NCBI RefSeq assembly: GCF_011087585.1 | Contig: NZ_VJOT01000034.1 | Coordinates: 1-64,000 of the forward strand | Length of the DNA: 64,000 bases | Source of the DNA: Neochlamydia sp. AcF84 | GTDB lineage: Bacteria > Chlamydiota > Chlamydiia > Chlamydiales > Parachlamydiaceae | Reading direction: 5' to 3' | Shown here: positions 49,483-58,484 of the stretch, piece after piece | How positions within the stretch are numbered: the stretch's first letter is position 1 | Layout: every line of letters begins with the position of its first letter | The notes under the pieces: model-generated | The model's database searches: none | The model's input: the letters and a program-made list of their open reading frames with translations, nothing else | Told to the model about the DNA's origin: nothing | Position numbers and translations under genes: made by a program

Positions 49483-50402
49483 ATTAGACCTCTTTCGAAA
49501 TTCACGTATTTAATTTCCAATTATAGATTGCTACAATTAAGTTGAAGCGAAGTGCAAATCTTTTACGTCTATTTCTGTAGCGATCTGCTATAATTTTAAA
49601 TCGCTTAAGGAGGCCAATGACGTTTTCATTGGCAACTCTTTCTCTGGATAAACTTTGATTTGTTCTTTTATCCTCTTGAGTCAAAGGATTCTTCTTACTT
49701 TTTTTCTTAGGCATTTGAGTTTGGGTATGCAGCTTTCTTAATCCTTGATACCCTGAATCGGTTAACACTCTTATTTGTGGATTGATTTTAACTTGGGATT
49801 CTTTGAACAGCCTAAAATCATGCTTTTTGCCATTACTATATGAGGTACAAATTACTTTTTTACTTTTCTTATCGACTACAACTTGGGTCTTTAGGGTATG
49901 TTTTTTCTTTTTCCCTGAATAATAGCGCTTTTGTTTTTTTTAGGGCGCTCAATAGGCGTTTCTGTAGCATCAACCAAAATAACCTCATATTCCGTATCGC
50001 TTTTCAAAAGCTCTTTACGCCCCGGTAAAGCAAAATCTGGATGCTTGATTAACGTATCTTCAATCCATTTCACCGCTTTATAAGCTGAGCTTTCACTAAT
50101 TCCATAGCTTTGGCTAATATGGAAATAGGTCCTATATTCGCGCATATATTCCAAGGCCATTAACAGCATATCTTCTAAACGTAGTTTATATTTACGCCCG
50201 CCTTTAATCTTCTTGGCTGTATCGGCTTCATGTAAAATTTGCACCATCTTATCAAAAGTACTACGCTTTACCCCTGTCAATCTGCGAAACCGTTCATTAT
50301 CTAATTTCTCTATCTTATCAAATTTCATGGTTCCTCCTTTAAATGTTGAGTCACCATTTTACTAAAATTTACATTTTATTCCAGTTTCGAAAGAGGTCTA
50401 AT
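49483..50402 (-). mobile_element. Complete IS5-family (IS427-like) insertion sequence
   Basis: Perfect 18-bp inverted repeats ATTAGACCTCTTTCGAAA bound the element (49483-49500 and 50385-50402); the outermost TTA/TAA may include a TA target duplication, as usual in the IS427 group. It encodes one transposase in two overlapping frames on the minus strand and sits inside the IS982-like element. All parts look intact. Confidence 0.88.
49502..50328 (-). CDS. IS5-family transposase, two frames joined by -1 frameshift
   Basis: Frame 1 (50328 to 49891) gives 145 aa, with a helix-turn-helix region (LRLEDMLLMALEYMREYRTY, ISQSYGISESSAYKAVKWIE) and the first catalytic Asp in VILVDATETPI. The -1 frame continues KKHTLKTQVVVDKKSKKVIC, LTDSGYQGL (second Asp) and ERVANENVIGLLKRFK (Glu), ending at 49502. 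The slippery heptamer A AAA AAC lies in frame at 49900-49906 just before the frame 1 stop, so programmed frameshifting can produce the DDE fusion of about 275 aa. AAAGGAGG precedes the ATG. Confidence 0.85.
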
Positions 50403-50419
50403 ATTTTCCTCATGTTCTT

Positions 50420-51050
50420 TCCTATTATAAGTTCATCACTTTAATGAAAACATGCTTATTTCCACTTTTTGTTTATTCACAAGCTTGCTTAAAGAGAGTG
50501 GACAGGCATTTAGCTTATCACTCTTACTCTATTGATAGTGTGCCATACTCGTCGCATCCAACTTCCTTCCAAGTTTTAAAAAAGATAGCAAAAAGAGGAA
50601 AAACTTCTACAGGGTACTTTTATGGATTCAAATTACACTTAGCTATTAATGATAAAGGGGAAATGCTTGCTTATATGTTAGCACCAGGAAATGGGGAGAC
50701 TCCAGTCCCTGTCTCTGACCTGCCTAAAAACATTTTTGGCAAAATGTTTACCGACAAGAGATAGGTATCCTACCAAATGTTTATCAAGCTTTACAAAAAG
50801 AGGTTAGGAATTATTACTAGGCCTAGAAAGAATATGAAAAGCAAGCTAATGTCACACAGGTAGATAAGATTTTAATAAGGAAACGGGGCATCATTGAAAG
50901 ACTTAAAATTAAATTGAAAAAAACTCTTGTCAAATCGAACAACATTGCCAGCGTAATCCTTGACATTTTTTTGTCAATCTAATCAGCGGAGCAGGGACCT
51001 ATGCTTACGAGCCCTGTAAGCCCTGCATTCAATTGACTTGCAGGGAAAAA
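50420..51050 (+). pseudogene. IS982 transposase, 3' part
   Basis: An open stretch of 106 codons (50444-50761) holds GKTSTGYFYGFKLHLAINDK and GETPVPVSDL, the central DDE region of IS982 transposases, and stops after FGKMFTDKR, where the family continues DKGY. Decayed frames further on still show ITRPRKNMKSKLM, ILIRKRGIIERLKI and IEQHCQRNP, in the family order. It is the downstream half of the gene split by the IS5-family insertion. Confidence 0.75.
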
Positions 51051-51210
51051 CAAACGTTAATGAGTTGGCTTACAGTTTAGATATAATTTAAAACTGCCTT
51101 TAGAGTGTTTTCTTATCCGATAACTTACGTTAATCTATATTCTTAAAAGCCTTGGAGGATGCCCATTGCCCTTTTAATATTATAGGTTGTGAAGACATCT
51201 ACCTTTTCAG

Positions 51211-51830
51211 CTATAGCTTGGAAAACTGTTTTACTTTCGCTGGAATGTTTTCTAGTAGATTCCCCTTTAGCTTAAAATTTAATAGTTTAAGTAGCTGCTC
51301 TATCTCTGCCGGAAAGGCTGTAAGTTGGTTGCCGCTTAAGTAGAGCGTTTGCAGCTGAAGGCAGCTGCCCTATGCTTGCGGGAAGAGAGTAGTTAGCTGG
51401 TTATTGCATAGCCAAAGGTATTGCAGCTAAGATAATTACCTTATCTCTCTTAGAATGGAGGTAAGCTGGCTATTGCTTAAGCACAGGTCGCGTAACCGAG
51501 AAAGTTGACTTATCTGTGCAGGAAGCAAGGCTAGTTGGCTGTATCATAAAGAAAGTCTATTAAGCTGAAAAAGTTGCCCTACTTCCCGGAGGAATATTAG
51601 TAAGATGTTTATTATCTGAGTTAAAGCATTGCAGCTTCGATAGCTGCCCAATCTCTGTAGGAAGGGAGGTAAGCTGATTATTCTGCAAGAAGAGCAGTTG
51701 CAGTTGCGATAGCTAGCTTATCTCTGTAGGAAAAATGGTAAGCAGGTTGCCACTTAAGTGGAGTTTGCAGCTTGGATAGCTGCCCGATCTCTGCTGCCAG
51801 ACTGGTGGCTGGTTTTGATTTAAATGCGGA
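51211..51830 (-). pseudogene. Decayed leucine-rich-repeat gene
   Basis: On the minus strand the end reads LQTLYLSGNQLTAFPAEIEQ, LLNFKLKGNLLENIPAKV and KQFSKL with a stop at 51211-51213. Further 5' units with LxxLxLxxNxLxxLP character continue to about 51830 but contain frameshifts and stops. The units resemble those of the intact gene next to it at 51912-53456, so it is a dead paralogue. Confidence 0.7.
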
Positions 51831-51929
51831 TACTTGTTTAAAGATAAGATGGCTAAAAGTTTTTTACTTCATTTTAGCTCACCCCCCATTTAAAAAGTAC
51901 TTATGGCCATTCTACAATTGAAAACGCTG
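51826..51929. repeat. Direct repeat flanking the LRR gene, copy 1
   Basis: This 104-bp stretch, which includes the 3' end of the LRR gene, is repeated at 53856-53958 with about nine base differences or short gaps in ten. Both copies read ACTTGTTTAAAGATAAGATG and GAAAACGCTG at the same relative places. Confidence 0.8.
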
Positions 51930-53456
51930 CCTTATTTCTTCTGCAATATCTTTCAAAGGATTTGCCGTTAATTCAAGCTTGGCAAGCTGAGACAATTGCC
52001 CGATTTCTGCAGGTAGGCTGGTAAGTTGGTTTTGATTTAAGATAAGCTCTTGCAGCTGAGACAATTGCCCGATTTCTACAGGCAGACTGGTGAGTTGGTT
52101 TTGATTTAAGTAAAGCCATTGTAGCTGAGACAATTGCCCGATTTCTACAGGCAGACTGGTGAGTTGGTTTTGATTTAAGTAAAGCCATTGTAGCTGAGAC
52201 AATTGCCCGATTTCTGCAGGAAGGCTGGTGAGCTGGTTTTGATTTAATTCAAGCCTTTGCAGTTGAGACAATTGCCTGATTTCTGCAGGAAGGCTGGTGA
52301 GCTGGTTTTGGCTTAAGTAAAGCGCTCGCAGCTGGGACATCTGTCCGATTTCTATAGGCAGGCTGGAGAGCTGGTTTTGATTTAAGATAAGCGCACGCTG
52401 AGGCAGCTGTCCGATTTCTGCAGGAAGGCTGGTGAGCTGGTTTTGGCTTAAATTAAGCCCTTGCAGCTGAGGCAGCTGTCCGATTTCTGCAGGAAGGCTG
52501 GTGAGCTGGTTTTGGCTTAACTCAAGCACTAGCAGCTGAGGCAGCTGTCCGATTTCTGCAGGAAGGCTGGTGAGCTGGTTTTGGCTTAACTCAAGCACTA
52601 GCAGCTGAGACAGCTGTCCGATTTCTGCAGGAAGGCTGGTGAGCTGGTTTTGGCTTAAATCAAGCACTAGCAGCTGAGACAGCTGCCCGATTTCTGCAGG
52701 CAGGCTAGAGAACTGGTTTTGATTTAAGTAAAGCCATTGTAGCTGAAACAGTTGTCCGATTTCTGCAGGAAGGCTAGAGAGCTGGTTGTGATTTAAGTCA
52801 AGCCCTTGCAGCTGAGATAGCTGCCCAATTCCTACAGGCAGGCTGGAGAGCTGGTTCTGATTTAAGTAAAGCCCTTGCAGCTTAGATAGCTGGCATATTT
52901 CGGGGGGTAAATAAGTCAAGCCTACTCCAGATAAATCTAAAATCGTGATGTTTTTACAATTTTCTTCAATCCAATTTCTAAGAAGCTTCCCTTTTTTCTC
53001 TAGAGGCAAGTGCTTAATTCCTTCTCGGCTCAAATATTCTTCCCCACCAGGAAGTTTTTTCCAAAGTAAAAGGCGATTAATATTCAAGAGATAAGAAGCG
53101 TAATTAGCCAGAGTTAAGCCTCTTTTTTCTTCTGTTTTCTCTTTAAATTCTAGAGGAGAAAGAGAACTAGCTAAAGTAAAGATTTGCCTGAAAATTGCAT
53201 TTACCTTAGCTGTTTCAGAAAGTCTACTTTCTAGCTTATAAATCCTATCTAAGATAAAAGCCTGCTTGTTAATATCTCTTTGGGAAACATGTACTTTACC
53301 TATTTGTTTATAAAGAGAAGGCATCACTTCAGAAGCCAGCAGATGATGCCATCTTTTACAGACGCTAAATAAGGAAGGAACTGCGCAAGCCTCTAAGATA
53401 GGGAGCAGCAATTCATTGGGCAAGCTTTCAATAGAGGCCGAAGAGATAGGATGCAT
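51912..53456 (-). CDS. F-box and leucine-rich-repeat protein
   Basis: The 514-aa protein has an F-box-like N-terminus (ESLPNELLLPILEACAVPSL, then KRWHHLLASE, residues about 8-48), a helical linker, and 14 LRR units of 23 residues (about 180-505) of the form LPAEIGQLSQLQWLYLNQNQ. At the DNA level the units are nearly identical 69-bp repeats, one being 66 bp, so they expanded recently. AAGGAG precedes the ATG. F-box/LRR proteins bind host Skp1 and targets, so a host ubiquitination effector is likely, though not shown. Confidence 0.9.
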   Translation of the reverse strand: MHPISSASIESLPNELLLPILEACAVPSLFSVCKRWHHLLASEVMPSLYKQIGKVHVSQRDINKQAFILDRIYKLESRLSETAKVNAIFRQIFTLASSLSPLEFKEKTEEKRGLTLANYASYLLNINRLLLWKKLPGGEEYLSREGIKHLPLEKKGKLLRNWIEENCKNITILDLSGVGLTYLPPEICQLSKLQGLYLNQNQLSSLPVGIGQLSQLQGLDLNHNQLSSLPAEIGQLFQLQWLYLNQNQFSSLPAEIGQLSQLLVLDLSQNQLTSLPAEIGQLSQLLVLELSQNQLTSLPAEIGQLPQLLVLELSQNQLTSLPAEIGQLPQLQGLNLSQNQLTSLPAEIGQLPQRALILNQNQLSSLPIEIGQMSQLRALYLSQNQLTSLPAEIRQLSQLQRLELNQNQLTSLPAEIGQLSQLQWLYLNQNQLTSLPVEIGQLSQLQWLYLNQNQLTSLPVEIGQLSQLQELILNQNQLTSLPAEIGQLSQLAKLELTANPLKDIAEEIRQRFQL

Positions 53457-54123
53457 TTTATCTCCTTGAGTAGTAATGACCTTTTATCATTTTTATTTCT
53501 TTAAGACAGAATAAAAAAAATTAAAAAAGCAAGTCAAACGAATTCGTATAGATCCAGCGAAAGGGTGGAGACCTTCCAAAGTATCCAGGACACCACAAGT
53601 TTTGGCGATTAAGTGACGCGGCAATTTGGATTTGGTTAAAAGAATAGGATTGATTCTTTGCCTTATTTGGGAAAAACGGCTTTTTTTGTCGCAATGTTTT
53701 AATTCTTCTAGCGAATAATTGAATACAATATGCCTAGCCTCTTCCTGTCAAGAAAGGTTGTTTTGCCAGCCTAGCAATCTGCAGAAAAAGAGAGAAGCTT
53801 CTTGTCATTATAAATGTGTAGGCTAGCCCAAGCTTACTTAGTTGCTGGAAGGAAAGCGGATGACTTGTTTAAAGATAAGATGGCTAAAAGCTTTTTATTT
53901 CATTTTAGCTCACCCCAATTTAAAAATACTTACGGCTATTCTACATTTGAAAACGCTGAATAGCTTGCTTAGACAAAGCTGTGTGAGCTGACATAGTAAG
54001 CGTTTTTTCCAAATAGCCTAAACGATTCAACACCTGTTAGAGTTTCATGCAAAGGTGATAGGTTAGAGATGTTGTTTTTAGCTCGGAATGTAGAGCCCTG
54101 GGTTTCTTCTATGTTTATTCCCT
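53457..54123. other. Intergenic region with the tail of a lost LRR gene
   Basis: No intact gene. The segment 53856-53958 repeats the 3' end of the LRR gene, its minus strand ending QRFQM and a stop, as remnant of another LRR paralogue. The rest, including a minus-strand frame over 53969-54211, overlaps the transporter end and looks non-coding. Confidence 0.5.
53856..53958. repeat. Direct repeat flanking the LRR gene, copy 2
   Basis: Second copy of the sequence at 51826-51929. It lies 400 bp upstream of the LRR gene, in the same orientation, and has lost the LRR units that should precede it. Confidence 0.8.
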
Positions 54124-55596
54124 TTATGCATGTGTAGGCTGGTATTTCCTTTGATAAGCCATAAGCACAGAGCCTATCAAGGCAATCGTGAACCAGAGCC
54201 AGCGAATGCAAGATGATAAGTCAAGCGTATGGAATTCATGCCATAGATTGCTAAGTAAAATGATAGTGAGCAGCAGCGGGCCTACATAGCGTAGTGATAC
54301 AGAAAAGAAGCTAGCTTGAGAGCTATTATACCAAATAGCATCTTCTCGCAAAGCAGGGCAAGCATATTGGAAAGTAATAATGAGGGCTATCCCTCCAATC
54401 AGCATATTGATGCCTAAAACCATGGGGGCAAGGGCATCGATAATATGCGAGGCATTACCAAAACAAAAGAGGACCGCCATGCTAAGGAGTGCCGACATAG
54501 TAACAGTGACAGCTTTCTTACGTGATAGCGTAAATTCTTTTTCTACATTCCCTACAATACTCTCTGCTATAGAAAATACTCCCGTAATGCCAGCTATGAA
54601 AATGCAGAAGAAAAAGATTGTACCCACTATCTGAGCCCAATGCTCACCAAAAGATTGCAAGATTTTGGGAAATAAGATAAAACCAATTTCAAAAGTAGAG
54701 TCTGAGGAAAGAATTTGCTCAAACGGAACCTTTTGTATATGGCTGATGTGAGCTAGGCATCCAAAGATTGCTAAGCCAGAAATGAATGAGACGGCAAAGT
54801 CTCCTAACGTTACCCAAAACATTGCCTGAGCTATATTGGTTTTTTGATCAGTGTGACGGGAGTAGCCTACAATAATTCCTAGACCCAAAGAAAGGCTAAA
54901 AAACAGCTGGCCAAACACATCACGCCAAAGCGTAGGGTCATTTAGCCGAGAAAAATCAGGGGACAGATAATGTCTTAAAGCATCTAATCCTCCTGGAAGA
55001 AACATCGTAGTAATAGCAAATGCTGTCATGATAAAAGCTAGTAAAGGCATGAATAAGGTACATATTTTTTCAATGCCATCCCTAACATTTCTTATCATAA
55101 CAAGATAAGTTAATAGGCACATGGATACTGTAGCAATCAAGACTGGAAAAGATAAAGGACCTAATTGATGAATACTTTCAGTCGTCTTTAAGAATTCTTG
55201 AAAAAAAAATGACTTAGAGTCAGAAGGGATCTGTTTAGAGGCCGCAAAATAGGTATAGGCTGCAGAATAAGCTGTTAAGACAATATAAAAGGCGCCTATT
55301 GTTAAGCAAGCAACCACAGAGAGCCAGCCGAGCACTTTTCCTTTTTTTCCTAACACTTTATGATAAGCAGAGACAATAGGCAGCTTCCAAGTATAACCAA
55401 TAAGGCCTTCCAGCATGAGCATGGGAACGCCTAACATGAAAACGGCAAGGATATAGGGGACTAAAAATGCGCCTCCTCCATTTTTGTAAACTTGGGCACT
55501 AAAGCTTAAAATATTGGCAAAGCCTACCGCAGACCCTATTAAGGACCATACGTATCCCGACTGACTTTTCCAGGTGGTTGTTTGCGGTTGCGACAT
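54124..55596 (-). CDS. Sodium-dependent amino acid transporter (NSS/SNF family)
   Basis: The 490-aa membrane protein starts with the NSS hallmark GYVWSLIGSAVGFANILSFS and YKNGGGAFLVPYIL (helix 1, sodium and substrate binding), and has about 11-12 helices. It imports an amino acid with sodium; substrate cannot be deduced. AAGGAACTT precedes the ATG. It stands alone, with about 490 bp of non-coding sequence upstream (55597-56086) in which I see no feature. Confidence 0.9.
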   Translation of the reverse strand: MSQPQTTTWKSQSGYVWSLIGSAVGFANILSFSAQVYKNGGGAFLVPYILAVFMLGVPMLMLEGLIGYTWKLPIVSAYHKVLGKKGKVLGWLSVVACLTIGAFYIVLTAYSAAYTYFAASKQIPSDSKSFFFQEFLKTTESIHQLGPLSFPVLIATVSMCLLTYLVMIRNVRDGIEKICTLFMPLLAFIMTAFAITTMFLPGGLDALRHYLSPDFSRLNDPTLWRDVFGQLFFSLSLGLGIIVGYSRHTDQKTNIAQAMFWVTLGDFAVSFISGLAIFGCLAHISHIQKVPFEQILSSDSTFEIGFILFPKILQSFGEHWAQIVGTIFFFCIFIAGITGVFSIAESIVGNVEKEFTLSRKKAVTVTMSALLSMAVLFCFGNASHIIDALAPMVLGINMLIGGIALIITFQYACPALREDAIWYNSSQASFFSVSLRYVGPLLLTIILLSNLWHEFHTLDLSSCIRWLWFTIALIGSVLMAYQRKYQPTHA

Positions 55597-56086
55597 ATAA
55601 AAAGTTCCTTGGTCAGCAAATTTTCTAATCTTTTAAATGATCTTCCTTAATTTCATACCATAGGCAAGAAAATTAAGTTTTTTAGCGTAACAAGCTAAGA
55701 AAAAGGGAGGAAAAGAATGAAGAATAGCCTGAAATCAGGGGGAAAACAGGTTTATTCAATGAGGCTTTCATACATAATACTTAAATCAAAAAATTAATAG
55801 ATGCATTTTATGTGATAAGAATGTTAATTGTCAAATAGATCTTGTGCTTTGCTGCTGCAGCCCGCCCCAAAGTTATAGAGCTTGATTGGGAAGAGAGGCT
55901 GTCAAGAAAACCTCAGTTTTAGCATGAGGCTTAAAATCATCATTCAAGCAATCAATTAGTGGCGGATTGAGCGGTCATATAAGCTGTAGGGGAGCCAGCG
56001 AGCAAGCTTTAAAAGTAGAAAAGATCAAGCTCAAACTCATCTTTCTTTTAACGCAAATTATAAGCTAAATTGTAAGGGAAGTATTC

Positions 56087-56725
56087 ATGCAGGTCTTATG
56101 TGTCGATCAGGATAAAAACTTTTGTAATTTTATAAAAAAAGAGGGGGAAGCTTTAGGTGTGAGCGTAAGTGGAGTAACGACGTTTGACCAGGCGCAAGAG
56201 AAAATGAGGGATCAAAGCTCGTATGCCTGTATTTTCAATTCGTCTTACTGCGAGCAGCTAGTCATGCTTGATCAACTTTCCTTTTCTTTAGCTTATGTGG
56301 ATTTGCCTAATGTTTCATTCCTGCAGGAGCTTAAAGCAACCCAAAAAGTACGGTATATAGTAGGCAAGATGATGAGCTCTGAAGAAGCTCGTTATCTCTT
56401 AGGTCAGTTATGCCAGCTTGAGGCTTACGAAAAACTTAAAGGCGACTGGGTAGCAGAAATTCCAGAGCAGTTAATGAAGGCCTATGAAAGCTCTAGCTAT
56501 GAAAAATTAGGCATACTAGAAAAGTTAATCAAAAATAATTCCCATCAACTTCCTTGGGAAGAATTCCAATTCATTGTCCACAAAATAGCCGGCAGTGCAG
56601 GCTTTTATGGTCGTTTTAAGGCTTGTGAAATATGTAAAAAAATGGAAACACACATTAAAAAAAAAGAGTATAATCTTATTGATTTAAACTCTTTTTATCG
56701 CCAGCTTTATCTTTATATTCAATGA
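56087..56725 (+). CDS. Degenerate receiver domain fused to HPt domain
   Basis: The 212-aa protein has an N-terminal receiver-like fold: the acidic pair is seen in VLCVDQDKN (D7, D9), but the phosphoacceptor Asp is replaced (YACIFNSSY, N51). The C-terminal half has an HPt motif FIVHKIAGSAGFYG with H165, followed by CKKMETHIKKK. It could pass or hold a phosphoryl group through H165 while the receiver is only a binding module. TAAGGGAAG precedes the ATG. No kinase is adjacent. The receiver call rests on fold logic; the HPt is clearer. Confidence 0.75.
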   Translation: MQVLCVDQDKNFCNFIKKEGEALGVSVSGVTTFDQAQEKMRDQSSYACIFNSSYCEQLVMLDQLSFSLAYVDLPNVSFLQELKATQKVRYIVGKMMSSEEARYLLGQLCQLEAYEKLKGDWVAEIPEQLMKAYESSSYEKLGILEKLIKNNSHQLPWEEFQFIVHKIAGSAGFYGRFKACEICKKMETHIKKKEYNLIDLNSFYRQLYLYIQ

Positions 56726-57175
56726 ACGGTTTTTACAGAGAAAATGAGGCTAAAACGTGGGCCAGCACCTTCCCTCTATTTATAAGCCAAAATAGCGCTT
56801 CTTCCTTTGTATTAAAAGGGCAGGAGACCCTATTAATAAGCAAAAATTGTAAGACATACGATTTTTAATGATTATACGCTCTAAATTTAGCCCGGGGCTC
56901 TGATAGATGGAGAAGAAAGCTAAGAGTAAGCCGAAACGAGGCCTTATTCATCTCTTATTTTTCTATCCTATTTAAAAATGCTCAGAGTCGGCCGTATTAA
57001 CTTTTCAACTTTTTTAAGGGGACCCTTAATCATTTGTATATGGATACTCCTGAAGAAGAGGGGCAGCCCATTGACTTTATCATGCGTGGGAATCTAAAAA
57101 ATCTTTCTCAAAAAACGATGGATGGAAAAAATGATTGCTATCACAATTAATCACTTGCATGGGTTAAAAATAAAT
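56726..57175. other. Intergenic region
   Basis: No gene is supported. A frame of about 37 codons from ATG 57042 (MDTPEEEGQPIDFIMRGNLK) has no ribosome site and resembles nothing known, probably a remnant. Confidence 0.35.
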
Positions 57176-57262
57176 CGGAAGAGGAGGGATTTGAACCCCC
57201 GTTACCCTTACGAGTAAATCTGTTTTCGAGACAGACGCATTCAGCCACTCTGCCACTCTTCC
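57176..57262 (-). tRNA. tRNA-Ser (anticodon CGA)
   Basis: On the minus strand the acceptor arms GGAAGAG and CTCTTCC pair; the D arm GGCAGAGTGGCTGAATGC, anticodon loop CTCGAAA with CGA, a long variable arm (TTACTCGTAAGGGTAA) and T arm GGGGGTTCAAATCCC are all present. The discriminator is G and CCA is not encoded. Confidence 0.95.
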
Positions 57263-57593
57263 TGGAGCAAATATCTTGCCAAAAAAGGATTCAAAACACA
57301 ATCTTTTTCAAAAAAAGGAAAGAATAAATAAAAATGATCATTCACTTTCACTCCTATAGGCAGTATATTTTTACCTTTTTTCTTAGAAAAGCTGCCACGC
57401 TTTAAAAAATTCGTAAAATTGCTTAGAATAATGTTGACCTTCAAGATTACATTTGCCATATTTAAATTACGTCTACCCTATTTGACTTACACTTAAGTAG
57501 GGCTTAAAATTTTGTCGCCTTTCGGATGAAATCGTTCCGAACATAAGAAAAACCATTAAAATTAACCTCTATAAGGTTAACAAAAGGAGTCTC

Positions 57594-57701
57594 ATGGTAG
57601 CGCAAAAGAAAAGTACAGCACGTAAATCTGCAACACATCGTTCACAAGCAAAAAAAATTCTTTTGAAAGTACTACGGTTGAAAACCGTAAATCCAGCCTA
57701 A
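57594..57701 (+). CDS. 35-aa Lys/Arg-rich peptide
   Basis: MVAQKKSTARKSATHRSQAK and KKILLKVLRLKTVNPA make a very basic peptide of 35 residues. AAAGGAG lies 5 bp before the ATG, a strong ribosome site, and the CsbD gene follows after 43 bp on the same strand. The composition resembles histone-H1-like or nucleic acid-binding peptides. I infer a DNA or RNA binding role in a stress cluster; no family match is claimed. The gap 57263-57593 before it shows nothing else. Confidence 0.6.
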   Translation: MVAQKKSTARKSATHRSQAKKILLKVLRLKTVNPA

Positions 57702-57744
57702 CTTAATAAAATCTGATTAAACCTTTAACTATACAGGAGAAAAA

Positions 57745-57957
57745 ATGAATAAAGAATTTTTCGAGGGTAGTTGGCATGAGCTCAAAGGGAAAATTAAGGA
57801 AAAATGGGGCAAATTGACTGATGATGATCTTTTAAGAATTGATGGAAGCTGGGAGCGAATGTTAGGTAGCTTGGAAAAAAACTATGGTTATAAAAAAGAC
57901 CAAGCAGAAAAAGAATTAAGTAAATGGAAAAATGAAAGCACACACTTAGGGAGGTAA
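57745..57957 (+). CDS. CsbD family stress protein
   Basis: The 70-aa protein has the CsbD pattern: GSWHELKGKIKEKWGKLTDD (residues about 7-26), then DGSWERMLGSLEKNYGYKKD. CsbD-like proteins are small, hydrophilic and induced by general stress in other bacteria, but their biochemical role is unknown. ACAGGAGAA precedes the ATG. The DUF892 gene follows 2 bp later, so they are one operon. Confidence 0.9.
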   Translation: MNKEFFEGSWHELKGKIKEKWGKLTDDDLLRIDGSWERMLGSLEKNYGYKKDQAEKELSKWKNESTHLGR

Positions 57958-57959
57958 AT

Positions 57960-58469
57960 ATGAAGTTCACTAGTATGGAAGATCTACTTGTCTATGAGTT
58001 ACAAGACCTCTTAAGTGGGGAAATGCAAATGTTGGAAGCCTTACCCCTCATGCAAAAGGCCGCTTCTCATCCTGAGCTAAAAGCAGCATTTGAAAAGCAT
58101 TTACAGGAAACTAAACAGCAGGTTAAGCGGTTAGAAATTGCTTTATCCTACTTAGACGCAGAAGCTAGTCATACTAACTTTTGCAAGGCGATGAAAGGTA
58201 TGATTGCGGAGGGCGAAGAGATTATAAAAATTCACGCTCCCGATGATCTAAAAGATGCTGGCCTGATCGGTGCCGCCCAAAAAATCGAGCACTATGAAAT
58301 TGCTGGTTACGGAACGGCAAAAGCCCATGCGGCATGGTTGAGTTTAGACGAGGTAGTAAACCTTTTGGATGAGACCTTGCAAGAAGAGGCCAGTACCGAC
58401 AAAAAACTGACCAAGCTTGCTGAGGGTTCCATGTTTACTTCAGGGATAAATAAGCAGGCCTCCAAATAA
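57960..58469 (+). CDS. DUF892 (YciE/YciF-like) ferritin-like protein
   Basis: The 169-aa protein has the DUF892 pattern: VYELQDLLSGEMQMLEALPL, FEKHLQETKQQVKRLE and IEHYEIAGYGTAKAHA, with the Glu and His residues that bind the di-metal site of the four-helix ferritin-like fold. The family is stress induced in enterobacteria. GGGAGG precedes the ATG, and the CsbD stop lies 2 bp upstream. A 31-bp palindrome follows the stop. Confidence 0.9.
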   Translation: MKFTSMEDLLVYELQDLLSGEMQMLEALPLMQKAASHPELKAAFEKHLQETKQQVKRLEIALSYLDAEASHTNFCKAMKGMIAEGEEIIKIHAPDDLKDAGLIGAAQKIEHYEIAGYGTAKAHAAWLSLDEVVNLLDETLQEEASTDKKLTKLAEGSMFTSGINKQASK

Positions 58470-58484
58470 TCAATCAAGAGGTTA

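Larger units (their letters stand above)
49229..51132 (+). mobile_element. IS982-family element, interrupted by an IS5-family element
   Basis: Terminal repeats GAGTTATCGGATAA (left, 49236-49249) and its near copy AAGTTATCGGATAA in inverted form (right, 51113-51126) bound the element. The plus strand encodes parts of an IS982 transposase: EDDFCKQSGVNGTKFW (about 49365-49415), then after the inserted element LFPLFVYSQ and TSTGYFYGFKLHLAINDKGE, and finally IEQHCQRNP with HFFVNLISG near 50990. Stops and frameshifts show it is dead. Confidence 0.75.

Noticed and set aside
52000-52900. Regular 69-bp repeats suggesting a CRISPR or satellite array
   Set aside because: The repeats are in frame inside one open reading frame and code for 23-residue LRR units; there are no unique spacers.
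53969-54211. Minus-strand frame of 80 codons
   Set aside because: It overlaps the end of the NSS transporter in another frame and lacks a ribosome site.
57241-57459. Minus-strand frame of 72 codons
   Set aside because: Its end overlaps tRNA-Ser(CGA), and the N-terminal part has no good ribosome site or known domain.
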